Positions 16,172 through 25,027 of a stretch of 64,000 nt of DNA are shown one piece after another (positions within the stretch are counted from its first letter, which is position 1; the number at the start of each line of letters is the position of its first letter). A program made the translations under genes and the position numbers. Source of the stretch: Amycolatopsis bartoniae (GTDB lineage Bacteria; Actinomycetota; Actinomycetes; Mycobacteriales; Pseudonocardiaceae); contig NZ_JACHWH010000001.1 in the NCBI RefSeq assembly GCF_014191255.1, forward strand, positions 620,001-684,000, given 5' to 3'. Below the pieces are notes generated by a model. It did no database searches. It saw only the letters and a program-made list of their open reading frames with translations, and was not told the origin of the DNA.

Positions 16172-17182
16172 GTGACCCGAGTCGAAACCCGCACCGTCCT
16201 GGCCGAGCACACGACGCTGCGCCTCGGCGGCCCCGCCCGCGAGCTCGTCGTCGCCGAGACCGCGGAAGACCTGGTCGCCGCGGTGCGCGCCGCCGGCGAC
16301 CGCGTGCTGCTGCTGGGCGGCGGCTCGAACCTCGTGATCGGCGACGACGGGTTCGACGGCACGGTCGTGAAGATCGCGACGCGGGGCTGGCGGCTCGACG
16401 GCGCCGAGGTCGAGGTGGCCGCCGGGCAGAACTGGGACGAGTTCGTCGCGGGGGTGGTGGAGGCCGGGTTCGGCGGGCTGGAGTGCCTGTCCGGCATCCC
16501 CGGTTCGGTCGGGGCGACGCCCATCCAGAACGTCGGCGCGTACGGCTGCGAGGTGGCCGACCTGCTCACGTCCGTCGAGTGCTACGACCGCCGCACCGGC
16601 GAGGTGCGCACGATGACCGCGGCCGACCTCGGCTTCGCCTACCGCACGAGCGTGCTCAAGGGCACCGACACCGGGATCGTGCTCAGCGTGCGGTTCGCCC
16701 TGCGCGAGGACGGCCTGTCCGCGCCGATCCGCTACGCCGAGCTGGCCCGCAAGCTCGGTGTCGAGCTGGGCGTGCGGGTTCCCGCGGCGCAGGCACGTGC
16801 GGCCGTGCTGGAGCTGCGCCGCGGCAAGGGCATGGTGCTGGACCCGGTGGACCAGGACACGTGGAGCGCGGGCTCGTTCTTCACCAACCCGATCGTCGCC
16901 GAGGACGTGCTGGCGGACGTCGAGATGCCGCGCTACCCGGCCGAGGGCGGCGTGAAGCTGTCCGCGGCTTGGCTGATCGAGCACGCGGGCTTCGGCAAGG
17001 GCTACCCCGGCCCCGGCGGCCGCGTGTCGCTGTCGTCGAAGCACACGCTCGCGCTGACCAACCGCGGCGGTGCCACCACCGCCGACCTGCTTGCGCTGGC
17101 CCGCGAGGTGCGGGACGGGGTCCGGGCGAAGTTCGGCGTGACCCTCCACCCGGAGCCCCTGCTGATCAACTGCTCACTCTGA
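16172..17182 (+). CDS. murB: UDP-N-acetylenolpyruvoylglucosamine reductase
   Basis: A 336-residue FAD enzyme that reduces UDP-GlcNAc-enolpyruvate to UDP-MurNAc with NADPH in the cytosolic stage of peptidoglycan synthesis. FAD-binding residues appear in LGGGSNLVIGDDGF and SGIPGSVGATPIQNVGAYG. The catalytic Ser lies in WSAGSFFTNPI and the C-terminal Glu in HPEPLLIN. The TTLRLGGPA start motif fits type I/IIa MurB. GTG 16172 is the likely start. The 3' end overlaps the convergent SDR gene by 9 bases. Confidence 0.95.
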   Translation: MTRVETRTVLAEHTTLRLGGPARELVVAETAEDLVAAVRAAGDRVLLLGGGSNLVIGDDGFDGTVVKIATRGWRLDGAEVEVAAGQNWDEFVAGVVEAGFGGLECLSGIPGSVGATPIQNVGAYGCEVADLLTSVECYDRRTGEVRTMTAADLGFAYRTSVLKGTDTGIVLSVRFALREDGLSAPIRYAELARKLGVELGVRVPAAQARAAVLELRRGKGMVLDPVDQDTWSAGSFFTNPIVAEDVLADVEMPRYPAEGGVKLSAAWLIEHAGFGKGYPGPGGRVSLSSKHTLALTNRGGATTADLLALAREVRDGVRAKFGVTLHPEPLLINCSL

Positions 17183-17908
17183 GCGGTACGAGCGCGTCCC
17201 GTCGAGCTGCGCCCGCGGCTTGAGCACGATCGAGTCGAGGTTCACGTGCGACGGCCGGGTCGCGGCGAACGCGATCACCTCCGCCACGTCCTGCGCGGTC
17301 AGCGGGGTGAGCCCGCGGTAGACGGCGGCCGCGCGGTCGGTGTCGCCGTCGAACCGGTTGGCCGAGAAGTCCGTCTCGACCATGCCCGGGATGATCTCCG
17401 TGAACCGCACCGGCTCGCCCAGGTGCTCCGAGCGCAGCGTCCGGTGCAGGGCGGACTGCGCGTGCTTCGCCGACGTGTAGCCGGAACCGCCGTCGTACAC
17501 CTCGTGCCCGGCGATCGACGTGACAGTGATCACGTGCCCGTCACCGGAGCCGACGAGCTTCGGCAGCAGCGCCTTCGTCATCCGCAGCGTGCCGAGGACG
17601 TTGGCCTCCCACATCCAGCGCCAGTGGTCCTCGTCCGCGTCGACCACGCGCTCCAGGCCACGGGCACCGCCCGCGTTGTTGACCAGGACGTGGCACTCCG
17701 GGACGGCCTCGACGAAAGCGGCGACCGACGCGGGGTCGGTGACGTCCAGCTGGTGCGCGGTCCCGGACACGTCCGCGGCCACCTTCTCCAGGCGGTCGAG
17801 GCGGCGGGCACCGAGCACGACGGAGAAACCGGCCTCGGCCAGCGCGCGGGCGGTGGCCTCGCCGATCCCCGCGCTGGCCCCGGTGACGACTGCGGTTCGT
17901 TCGCTCAT
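17174..17908 (-). CDS. Short-chain dehydrogenase/reductase
   Basis: A 244-residue classical SDR. The cofactor loop is TGASAGIG near the N-terminus, then NNAG at about 80, then catalytic Ser in TVTSIAGHE and YTSAK (Tyr and Lys). An Arg after the glycine motif (ARRLDR) points to NADP(H). The substrate is unknown; it resembles YdfG-like 3-hydroxy acid dehydrogenases. The gene sits between murB and mshA as in mycobacteria (Rv0484c). ATG 17908 is used; ATG 17917 is an alternative. Confidence 0.9.
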   Translation of the reverse strand: MSERTAVVTGASAGIGEATARALAEAGFSVVLGARRLDRLEKVAADVSGTAHQLDVTDPASVAAFVEAVPECHVLVNNAGGARGLERVVDADEDHWRWMWEANVLGTLRMTKALLPKLVGSGDGHVITVTSIAGHEVYDGGSGYTSAKHAQSALHRTLRSEHLGEPVRFTEIIPGMVETDFSANRFDGDTDRAAAVYRGLTPLTAQDVAEVIAFAATRPSHVNLDSIVLKPRAQLDGTRSYRSE

Positions 17909-18039
17909 GCCGCCCATACTTCCAGTCCGCCCGCCGGCCCGATTGCCCGTTCGGGAAGATGACGGGGGTCCTCCGGTGTTGCGTTGAGGGGCGGGCCCTC
18001 CGCTTCGTTGCGGACAGGACACAACGGGAGTGAACCAGG

Positions 18040-19347
18040 GTGACGATCTCGCTGCGCGCAGCTCGGCGGAACACGATCTGGCCGCGCAGGGTCGCGGTGC
18101 TGTCCGTGCACACCTCACCGCTGGAGCAACCGGGGACCGGGGACGCGGGCGGCATGAACGTCTACATCGCGCAGACCGCCGCCGAGATGGCGAAGCGCGG
18201 CATCTCCGTCGAGGTCTTCACGCGGGCCACGTCGTCCGATCAGCCGCCGGTCGCGGAGCTGGCGCCGGGGGTGCTCGTGCGACACGTTCCGGCGGGCCCG
18301 TTCGAACCGCTGGGCCGCGACGAGCTGCCCGCGCAGCTGTGCGCGTTCACGTCGGGTGTACTGCGCGCGGAGGCGTTCCACGAGCCCGGCTACTACGACG
18401 TGATCCACTCGCACTACTGGCTGTCCGGCCAGGTCGGCTGGCTCGCCCGCGACCGGTGGGGCGTGCCGCTCGTGCACACCGCACACACGCTGGCCAAGGT
18501 CAAGAACGCCGCGCTCGCGGAGGGGGACAAGCCGGAGCCGCGGACGCGGGTGTTCGGCGAGGAGCAGGTGGTCGCCGAGGCGGACTGTCTGGTGGCGAAC
18601 ACGCCCGTCGAGGCGCGGCAGCTGGTGAGCCTCTACGCCGCCGACCCGCGCGCGGTGCACACCGTCGCGCCGGGGGTGGACCTGGGCCGCTTCACGCCCG
18701 GTTCCCAGGCCGCGGCACGCGAGCGGTTCGGCCTGCCTCGGGACGCGGTCGTGCTGGCGTTCGCCGGGCGGATCCAACCCCTGAAGGCGCCCGACGTGCT
18801 GTTGCGCGCCGCCGCGCGCCTGCTCGAACGCCGCCCGGGGCTGCGGGACAGGCTCGTGGTGCTGGTGGTCGGCGGACCGTCCGGAACCGGGCTGGCACAG
18901 CCGCAGGCGCTCAAGGAACTGGCGGCGACGCTGGGCATCCAGGAGCAGACACGGTTCCTGCCGCCGCAGCCTGGCGAGCGGCTCGCCGAGGTTTACCGCG
19001 CCGCCGACGTGGTAGCAGTGCCCAGCTACAACGAGTCGTTCGGGCTGGTCGCGCTGGAGGCGCAGGCCTGCGGGACGCCCGTGGTCGCCGCCGAGGTGGG
19101 CGGGCTGCCGGTCGCCGTGGCGCACGGGGTGTCGGGGCTGCTGGTGCCCTCGCACTCGGCGCCGGACTGGGCGGCCGCGCTGGCGAGTGTCGCGCTGCGG
19201 CCGGACCGGCGTGCCGAGCTGGCGGCCAACGCCGTGGAGCACGCGCGGCGGTTCTCGTGGCAGCGCACCACGGCAGCGCTGCTGGACACCTACGCCGCGG
19301 CGGCCCACTCGTTCCGAAACGCACTACGGCCGGAGGTTGCGGTTTGA
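18040..19347 (+). CDS. mshA: D-inositol-3-phosphate glycosyltransferase (mycothiol biosynthesis, first step)
   Basis: A 435-residue GT4 glycosyltransferase that joins UDP-GlcNAc to 1L-myo-inositol-1-phosphate. It shows the N-terminal [19 protein letters not shown] loop typical of Msh[13 protein letters not shown], the R/K nucleotide-sugar site in [12 protein letters not shown], and the EX7E element [19 protein letters not shown]. The start is GTG 18040. Its stop overlaps the TTG of the YbjN gene. It establishes that the organism makes mycothiol, matching the MDMPI-family enzyme at 11996-12712. Confidence 0.95.
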   Translation: MTISLRAARRNTIWPRRVAVLSVHTSPLEQPGTGDAGGMNVYIAQTAAEMAKRGISVEVFTRATSSDQPPVAELAPGVLVRHVPAGPFEPLGRDELPAQLCAFTSGVLRAEAFHEPGYYDVIHSHYWLSGQVGWLARDRWGVPLVHTAHTLAKVKNAALAEGDKPEPRTRVFGEEQVVAEADCLVANTPVEARQLVSLYAADPRAVHTVAPGVDLGRFTPGSQAAARERFGLPRDAVVLAFAGRIQPLKAPDVLLRAAARLLERRPGLRDRLVVLVVGGPSGTGLAQPQALKELAATLGIQEQTRFLPPQPGERLAEVYRAADVVAVPSYNESFGLVALEAQACGTPVVAAEVGGLPVAVAHGVSGLLVPSHSAPDWAAALASVALRPDRRAELAANAVEHARRFSWQRTTAALLDTYAAAAHSFRNALRPEVAV

Positions 19348-19856
19348 GCATCGACCAGGTGATCCAGTCCACCTTGGACAAGGCGGAGCTGAAGTACGAC
19401 CGGAAGGCGGAGGGCCGGTACTTCGTCACGCTGCCGGGCACGAAGAAGCTGCAGACGAACTGCTGGCTGATCGTGCGGGAGCACGCCTTCGCGGTCGAGG
19501 CGTTCGTGTGCCGCCGCCCGGACGAGGCCCACGAGGAGGTGTACCGCTTCCTGTTGCGCCGCAACGCGAAGCTTTACGGCGTCCACTACACGGTGGACGC
19601 ACTGGGCGACATCTACCTGGTGGGCAAGCTCAACAAGGACACGCTCACCGAGGACGAGCTGGACAAACTCCTTGGGCAGGTCCTGGAAGCCGCGGACGGC
19701 GACTTCAACACGATCCTGGAGATCGGCTTCGCCACGAGCATCAAACGCGAATGGGACTGGCGAGTGAGCCGAGGCGAGTCCCTGGCCAACCTACAAGCCT
19801 TCAAGCACCTGGTAGAACCAGCACAACCCCACCAACCGGGCACTCTCACCGACTGA
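19344..19856 (+). CDS. YbjN domain-containing protein
   Basis: A 170-residue protein with a YbjN fold (about residues 5-145), resembling type III secretion chaperone-like or tRNA-binding families but of unknown function. The TTG start at 19344 overlaps the mshA TGA and has GGAGG 7 bases upstream, so the genes are coupled. The same pair, mshA followed by a YbjN protein (Rv0487), occurs in mycobacteria. The C-terminal tail ([11 protein letters not shown]) looks disordered. Confidence 0.85.
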   Translation: MSIDQVIQSTLDKAELKYDRKAEGRYFVTLPGTKKLQTNCWLIVREHAFAVEAFVCRRPDEAHEEVYRFLLRRNAKLYGVHYTVDALGDIYLVGKLNKDTLTEDELDKLLGQVLEAADGDFNTILEIGFATSIKREWDWRVSRGESLANLQAFKHLVEPAQPHQPGTLTD

Positions 19857-20417
19857 CCGGAACCAAACAACCCCAACGCAACCACGCGGGATGGGGGTCC
19901 AGGGGGCTTGCCCCCTGGCGGGGGTCTGGGGGTTCGACCCCCAGGAAGGATGAGTGATCGCCGAAGAAGGCGAGCGCGCAGCGCGAGCATGCTTCGGGGA
20001 GGCGGGACGGCTCGAGGGAGGGGGAGTCGCGAACTCGAGCCGCCCCGCTGACGCTCCCGCCGCTGTGGACCCGGTGGCGAGGGGGAGTGCCAACGGGGCC
20101 GGCGGGGCCGCAGCTCGGCAGGGGGGAGACGAGCTGCGGTCGTACCCCGGTCCGCTGGGGAGTGCGTGGAATCCAGCGGAGCGGGACGTAAGTCAACTTG
20201 TCAGATGTCGACGGGTAATCACAAGACTACTGGATACTCCATTCGAGTGAAATTTATAACGTCTGTTAACACAGCGCAGTGAGTGTCACTTTCCGCGCCG
20301 GTCCTGACGGCCCCCTCCTGCGGGCGAGTGATCGCGTTACCGGGTAGTAACGCACTGTGCGTAGACCCGCCACCACCCTGCCCGGAGCCGCTCGCCGTGG
20401 CGCATTAGATTCGGGGC
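19857..20417 (+). other. Long intergenic region with hairpin cluster and the gpmA promoter
   Basis: No gene is supported over 561 bases. The first part holds two adjacent G/C hairpins (19899-19918 and 19926-19944) and a third long-range one with 9-bp arms (CGGCTCGAG at 20008-20016, CTCGAGCCG at 20034-20042). The last part (about 20205-20340) is clearly A/T-richer, with AATTTATAAC and GTTAACA segments, and is the likely promoter region of gpmA. Reading frames across it lack coding character. Confidence 0.6.
19899..19944. repeat. Tandem pair of perfect G/C hairpins
   Basis: CCAGGGGG-CTTG-CCCCCTGG (19899-19918) is followed after 7 bases by CTGGGGGT-TCG-ACCCCCAG (19926-19944). Each has an 8-bp perfect stem. 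They lie 42 bases after the ybjN stop and could terminate the mshA-ybjN transcript. The matched, self-similar form also suggests a dispersed intergenic repeat family, which cannot be tested from one window. Confidence 0.6.
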
Positions 20418-21167
20418 ATGGCCGAACTTGGGACGTTGGTGCTGCTCCGGCACGGGCAGAGCACGTGGAACGCGGAGAACCTGTTCACCGGCTGGGTCGA
20501 CGTGCCCCTGTCGGAGGCGGGGCAGGCGGAGGCCCGCAAGGGCGGGGAGTTGCTGGCCGAGGCGGGGCTGCTGCCGGACGTGGTGCACACGTCGCTGCTG
20601 CGCCGGGCGATCTCGACCGCGAACATCGCGCTCGACGTCGCCGACCGGCACTGGATCGAGGTGCGGCGCGACTGGCGGCTCAACGAGCGGCACTACGGCG
20701 CGCTGCAGGGCAAGAACAAGAAGCAGGTCCGCGACGAGTTCGGCGAGGACCAGTTCATGCTGTGGCGCCGCTCGTACGACGTGCCGCCGCCGCCCATCGA
20801 GCGGGGCAGCGAGTTCAGCCAGGACGCCGACGCGCGCTACGCCGGCCTCGGTGACCAGGCGCCGCTGACGGAGTGCCTGAAGGACGTCGTGGCGCGGCTG
20901 CTGCCGTACTGGGAATCGGCGATCGTGCCGGACCTGCGCGCCGGGAAGACCGTGCTGGTCGCCGCGCACGGCAACTCGCTGCGGGCGCTGGTCAAGCACC
21001 TCGACGGCATCTCGGACGAGGCCATCGCGGGGCTCAACATTCCGACCGGCATCCCGCTGCGCTACGACCTCACGGCCGACCTGAAGCCCGTCACCCCGGG
21101 CGGCACGTACCTCGACCCGGCCGCGGCGGAGGAAGCCGCCGCCGCGGTGGCGAACCAGGGCCGCTGA
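20418..21167 (+). CDS. gpmA: 2,3-bisphosphoglycerate-dependent phosphoglycerate mutase
   Basis: A 249-residue enzyme interconverting 3- and 2-phosphoglycerate in glycolysis. It has phospho-histidine motif [10 protein letters not shown] (His about 13), substrate-loop [16 protein letters not shown], second catalytic stretch [19 protein letters not shown] and [11 protein letters not shown] near 190. All residues of the dPGM family are present and length is normal. Position between the mshA-ybjN pair and senX3-regX3 matches mycobacterial gpm1. Confidence 0.96.
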   Translation: MAELGTLVLLRHGQSTWNAENLFTGWVDVPLSEAGQAEARKGGELLAEAGLLPDVVHTSLLRRAISTANIALDVADRHWIEVRRDWRLNERHYGALQGKNKKQVRDEFGEDQFMLWRRSYDVPPPPIERGSEFSQDADARYAGLGDQAPLTECLKDVVARLLPYWESAIVPDLRAGKTVLVAAHGNSLRALVKHLDGISDEAIAGLNIPTGIPLRYDLTADLKPVTPGGTYLDPAAAEEAAAAVANQGR

Positions 21168-21182
21168 CGCATCCGGGGGTGG

Positions 21183-21207
21183 GAGCGGGGCTCGACCGGC
21201 TCCGCTC
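21183..21207 (+). terminator. Hairpin terminator after gpmA
   Basis: Arms GAGCGGGGC (21183-21191) and GCTCCGCTC (21199-21207) pair over 9 bp with one G-T pair, 16 bases after the gpmA stop. The remaining sequence to 21442 has no gene. It contains a direct repeat of CCCCGCCTGCTTCGG at 21249 and 21301. Confidence 0.55.
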
Positions 21208-21442
21208 TCACGCCCGCGGGGCTGGGGCGGCGCGGGCCGGTGACTTGACCCCGCCTGCTTCGGCCCGCGCGGCTGGGGTTCGGCGCGAGGCCGTCGCTCG
21301 CCCCGCCTGCTTCGGTCCGCCGGGCGAGGCTCGACGAGGGCTGAGCCTCCGAGCCGGGGGCGCCAGCCGCCAGATGTGGCTCGGTGCCGCTCGTCGCCCC
21401 GGGCATCGGCGCCGCCATCTCCGCCGCGCCCGCCACTCCGGG

Positions 21443-22066
21443 CTACACCAGCCCCAGCTCCCGGGCCCGCACGCCGGCCTGGAACCGTGACTCCGCGCCG
21501 AGCGCGTTCATCAGCTCCGCCACCCGGCGCCGGTACGTGCGCAGGCCCAGGCCGAGCGTCCGGGCCGCTGACTCGTCCTTGCAGCCCGACGCCAGCATGT
21601 CCAGTATCCGCGGCGCCAGTGCCCGCACCTCGGCGAACTGCATCTCGAACACCGCCAGCTCGGTCGCCGTGCGCCAGGCCGCGTCGAACAGTGACGTCAC
21701 GCTCCGCACGACCTCCGGGCGCGTCACCACGCTGTAGCTGCGCTCCCCGCTTGCCCGGTCACCGGCCAGTATCGCCGCCCGGTCGTCGAAGATGATCGTC
21801 TCGTTGATCTCCGCCGGGGTGATCCGCACCTGCACGCCCAGCTGCGCCCGCTCCCGCACGTGCTGCGTCTGCACCGGGTCGAGGAGCACGCCGGGCCGGT
21901 AGAGCTTGCGGATCGAACCGGCCCCGACCGGCGCGTGCTTCGCGTGCCGGGTCACGGCCCACGTGTGCAGGTCGTCCGCCGCGCAGGCGAGCGACCCGGC
22001 CGACTCGAACAGGTGCGCCGCGCGTGCCAACAGCTCGGCCTCGCCCCGTACCACCGCCACGTCCAT
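21443..22066 (-). CDS. LuxR-type helix-turn-helix transcriptional regulator
   Basis: A 207-residue protein. A C-terminal LuxR-like HTH (about 145-205) has LASGCKDESAARTLGLGLRTYRRRVAELM, shown here as its key element, with GLRTYRRRV as recognition helix. The N-terminal 140 residues form a putative sensor region (RKLYRPGVLLDP, ITPAEINETIIFDDRAAIL). No receiver domain is present. It is divergent from an aldo/keto reductase gene, and a near-perfect palindrome sits between them, so it probably regulates that gene and itself. Confidence 0.75.
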   Translation of the reverse strand: MDVAVVRGEAELLARAAHLFESAGSLACAADDLHTWAVTRHAKHAPVGAGSIRKLYRPGVLLDPVQTQHVRERAQLGVQVRITPAEINETIIFDDRAAILAGDRASGERSYSVVTRPEVVRSVTSLFDAAWRTATELAVFEMQFAEVRALAPRILDMLASGCKDESAARTLGLGLRTYRRRVAELMNALGAESRFQAGVRARELGLV

Positions 22067-22070
22067 GCCT

Positions 22071-22097
22071 CCAGTTTGGCAGCAAACTGCCAACTGG
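22071..22097. promoter_or_regulatory. Palindromic operator candidate in the divergent regulator/AKR intergenic region
   Basis: CCAGTTTGGCAG and CTGCCAACTGG are inverted repeats around a 4-base spacer, identical apart from one extra T in the left arm. The site begins 5 bases upstream of the regulator start codon and ends 36 bases before the reductase ATG, where a regulator of both genes would bind. Confidence 0.6.
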
Positions 22098-22132
22098 CGG
22101 CGTGGCTCGCGACCGCTGCGCAAGCTGGCCTC

Positions 22133-22981
22133 ATGACGACAGAAACGATCACCGCCGCCGCGGCGGGCACCTGGACCCTCGGCGACCGCACCGTCAACCG
22201 GATCGGCTTCGGCGCGATGCGCCTGGCGTCCGACCGCGAGCAGTCCATCGCCGTGCTGCGCCGTGCCGTCGAGCTCGGCGTGAACCACATCGACACCGCC
22301 GCGTTCTACTTCTCCCCGTTGCTCTCGGCCAACGAGCTGATCAACTCCGCGCTGTACCCGTACCCCGAGGACCTGGTGCTCACCACCAAAGTCGGCCCCG
22401 GCCGGGACCCGTCCGGCGAGTTCCACTTCGCGCGCCCCGAGCAGCTGCGCGGCCAGGTCGAGGAGAACCTGCGCCAGCTCGGCCGCGACCACCTCGACGT
22501 CGTGAACCTGCGCCTCGGCGACAACCTCGACCGCGGCACCGGCTCCCTCGCCGACCACTTCGGCGCGCTCGCGGAACTGCGCGAGGCGGGCCTGATCCGG
22601 CACCTCGGCATCTCGAACGTCAGCGCGGAACACCTGGCGGAGGCGCAGGCGATCGCGCCCGTGGTGTGCGTGCAGAACATGTACGGCCTCTCCGCCCGGC
22701 GCGAGGACGACGAGCTGCTGCGGCTGTGCGGCGAGCAGGGCATCGCGTTCGTGCCGTTCTTCGCGATCACCCACGGGCAGGAGGACCCCGCGGTCGAGGC
22801 CGTCGCCGCCGCGCACGGCGCGACGCCCGCCCAGGTCCGGCTCGCCTGGACCCTCCACCAGGGGCCACAGGTGCTCGCCATCCCCGGCACGGGCAACCCG
22901 GAGCACCTCGAAGAGAACATCGGGGCGGGCGCGCTGCGTCTGTCCGAAGAGGAACTGCGCCAGCTGGACCCGATCCGGTGA
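22133..22981 (+). CDS. Aldo/keto reductase family oxidoreductase
   Basis: A 282-residue AKR barrel. Catalytic Asp and Tyr lie in NHIDTAAFYFSP and Lys in LVLTTKVG. The usual His after strand 4 is replaced: the segment reads DVVNLRLG, as in a bacterial AKR subgroup. The cofactor end has IPGTGNPEHLEENIGA, which suggests NADP(H). Substrate is unknown. It is expressed divergently from the LuxR-type regulator and probably under its control, for instance in carbonyl detoxification. Confidence 0.88.
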   Translation: MTTETITAAAAGTWTLGDRTVNRIGFGAMRLASDREQSIAVLRRAVELGVNHIDTAAFYFSPLLSANELINSALYPYPEDLVLTTKVGPGRDPSGEFHFARPEQLRGQVEENLRQLGRDHLDVVNLRLGDNLDRGTGSLADHFGALAELREAGLIRHLGISNVSAEHLAEAQAIAPVVCVQNMYGLSARREDDELLRLCGEQGIAFVPFFAITHGQEDPAVEAVAAAHGATPAQVRLAWTLHQGPQVLAIPGTGNPEHLEENIGAGALRLSEEELRQLDPIR

Positions 22982-23003
22982 ATCACGGTGGAGCGGCGGT
23001 CCC

Positions 23004-23021
23004 GTGAACACGGCCTGAACC
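23004..23021. promoter_or_regulatory. PHO-box-like direct repeat upstream of senX3-regX3
   Basis: GTGAACACGGCCTGAACC holds two TGAAC units exactly 11 bases apart. On the opposite strand they read GTTCA...GTTCA, the unit and spacing of actinobacterial PHO boxes bound by PhoP/RegX3. It lies about 95 bases before the senX3 GTG. The senX3-regX3 pair is known to be autoregulated in mycobacteria, so this is a good candidate site. Confidence 0.5.
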
Positions 23022-23114
23022 AGCGGCCAACAGTTTCCGTGAAGGTGTCACAGGCGTCACGACAAGGCCGTCAAGACTAGGTCAAATGGTCAGCTTCGTG
23101 CTTACGATTCAGCC

Positions 23115-24314
23115 GTGAGCGTGACTGCCGCACTCGCCCTGGCCGTCGGCTGCCTGTTGGTCGGCGGAATCGCTGGTTCCCTGGTCAGCCGGGCGCGGCG
23201 GCGCCGGGACGACCGCCGCCCCACCGGCCCCACCGTGGCCGAGCTGCTGCTCCGCCTCGTGCGGTCGTCCCACAACGGCGTGCTCGTCCTCAACCGCTTC
23301 GGCGACATGGTCCTGCACAACGACCGGTCCGAGGTGCTCGGGCTCGTCCGCGACAACCGCGCCGATCCCCGCGCCCGCAAGGCGGCGGAGCAGGTCATCG
23401 AGACCGACGAGCCCCTCGAGGTCGACCTTTCGCCGCTCGAAGCGCGGGGCCGCCAGCCGGAGGCCGTCGTCGGGCACGTCCGCCCGCTCGGCGACGGCTT
23501 CACCGTCGTCGAGGCGGTGGACCACTCCGAAGCCGCCCGCCTGGAAATGGTGCGCCGCGACTTCGTGGCCAACGTCAGCCACGAGCTGAAAACGCCGGTC
23601 GGCGCGATCGCGCTGCTCGCCGAGGCCGTGCTGGACGCGGCGGAGGACACCGAGGAGGTGCGCCGCTTCGGCGGCAAGATCCTGCACGAGTCCACGCGGC
23701 TGGGCAGGCTCGTCACCGAGCTGATCGCGTTGTCGCGCCTGCAGGGCGCCGAGCGGCTGCCCGACCTGAACGTGGTCGAGGTGGACGCCGTCGTGCGCGA
23801 GGCGCTCGGCCGCACCTCGATGTCCGCCGAGTCGGCCGACATCGATGTCACCGCCGACGCCCCGAGCGGTCTGCTCATCGAAGGCGACCGGACACTGCTG
23901 GTCACGGCCCTGTCCAACCTGCTGGAGAACGCCGTCGCGTACTCCCCGCCCGGTAGCCCCGTCTCGGTCAGCAGGCGGCAGGTGGACGGCATGGTCGAGA
24001 TCGCGGTCACCGACCGCGGCATCGGCATCGCCGAGGAGGACCAGCAGCGTGTCTTCGAGCGCTTCTACCGCGCCGACAAGGCCCGCTCGCGCGCGACGGG
24101 CGGCACGGGGCTCGGGCTCGCGATCGTCAAGCACGTCGCCGCCAACCACGGTGGCGAGGTCAAGCTGTGGAGCATGCCGGGGACGGGTTCGACGTTCACC
24201 CTCCGGCTGCCCGCGTACCAGGGCGCGTCGTCGAACGGCGGCGCGGCCGACAAGAACCCCGAGCGCCTACCCCGGCTCGTGGGAACCAGCCAGGAACAGG
24301 GAGGAAAGCAGTGA
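23115..24314 (+). CDS. senX3: Phosphate-responsive sensor histidine kinase
   Basis: A 399-residue kinase with one obvious N-terminal membrane helix (about 4-24), a PAS-like region (about 45-135) and a HisKA domain with phospho-acceptor His156 in FVANVSHELKTP. The ATPase domain follows: N box NLLENAVAYSPPG, G1 DRGIGIAEED, G2 GGTGLGLAIVKH. It overlaps regX3 by 4 bases. In relatives SenX3 is held in check by PstSCAB/PhoU when phosphate is plentiful. The GTG start lies only about 7 bases after a TACGAT -10-like hexamer, so the mRNA may be nearly leaderless. Confidence 0.93.
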   Translation: MSVTAALALAVGCLLVGGIAGSLVSRARRRRDDRRPTGPTVAELLLRLVRSSHNGVLVLNRFGDMVLHNDRSEVLGLVRDNRADPRARKAAEQVIETDEPLEVDLSPLEARGRQPEAVVGHVRPLGDGFTVVEAVDHSEAARLEMVRRDFVANVSHELKTPVGAIALLAEAVLDAAEDTEEVRRFGGKILHESTRLGRLVTELIALSRLQGAERLPDLNVVEVDAVVREALGRTSMSAESADIDVTADAPSGLLIEGDRTLLVTALSNLLENAVAYSPPGSPVSVSRRQVDGMVEIAVTDRGIGIAEEDQQRVFERFYRADKARSRATGGTGLGLAIVKHVAANHGGEVKLWSMPGTGSTFTLRLPAYQGASSNGGAADKNPERLPRLVGTSQEQGGKQ

Positions 24315-25000
24315 CGAGGGTGCTCATCGTCGAGGACGAGGAGTCGTTCGCCGACCCGTTGGCCTTCCTGCTGCGCAAGGAAGGCTTCACCGCCGCGGTG
24401 GCCACCACCGGCCAGCAGGCCCTGGAGGAGTTCGACCGCAACGGTGCCGACATCGTGCTGCTGGACCTCATGCTGCCCGGCATGAGCGGCACCGACGTCT
24501 GCAAGCAGCTGCGGCAGCGCTCCGCGGTGCCGGTGATCATGGTGACCGCACGCGACAGCGAGATCGACAAGGTGGTCGGCCTGGAGCTGGGCGCCGACGA
24601 CTACGTGACGAAGCCGTACTCGGCGCGCGAGCTGATCGCCCGCGTGCGCGCCGTGCTGCGCCGCGGCGGCGAGAACGGCGCCGAGGGCGAGCTGGCGCCG
24701 CCGGTGCTGGCCGCGGGCCCGGTGCGGATGGACGTCGAGCGGCACGTGGTGACCGTCGACGGCGGCGAGGTCTCGCTGCCGCTCAAGGAGTTCGACCTGC
24801 TGGAGTACCTGCTGCGCAACGTCGGCCGGGTGCTCACGCGCGGGCAGCTGATCGACCGGGTGTGGGGCGCGGACTACGTGGGCGACACGAAGACCCTGGA
24901 CGTGCACGTCAAGCGGCTGCGGTCGAAGATCGAGCCCGACCCGGGCTCGCCGCGCCACCTCGTGACGGTGCGCGGTCTTGGTTACAAGTTCGAGACTTAA
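24311..25000 (+). CDS. regX3: Two-component response regulator RegX3 (OmpR family)
   Basis: A 229-residue regulator. The receiver domain has acidic pair Glu8-Asp9, phospho-acceptor Asp52 in LLDLMLPG, Thr79 region MVTARD and Lys101 in VTKPYSA. The C-terminal winged helix (about 130-229) has DTKTLDVHVKRLRSKIEPDPG and ends in VRGLGYKFE. The GTG start overlaps the senX3 TGA. With SenX3 it should activate phosphate-scavenging genes via PHO-box repeats; one such candidate lies upstream of senX3. Confidence 0.95.
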   Translation: MTRVLIVEDEESFADPLAFLLRKEGFTAAVATTGQQALEEFDRNGADIVLLDLMLPGMSGTDVCKQLRQRSAVPVIMVTARDSEIDKVVGLELGADDYVTKPYSARELIARVRAVLRRGGENGAEGELAPPVLAAGPVRMDVERHVVTVDGGEVSLPLKEFDLLEYLLRNVGRVLTRGQLIDRVWGADYVGDTKTLDVHVKRLRSKIEPDPGSPRHLVTVRGLGYKFET

Positions 25001-25027
25001 GCCTTCTTCCGGGTACGGTAGGGCTTT

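Noticed and set aside
19926-19944. tRNA gene suggested by a GGGGTTCGACCCC T-arm-like hairpin
   Set aside because: No acceptor, D-arm or anticodon structure can be folded around it; it is one of two adjacent G/C hairpins.
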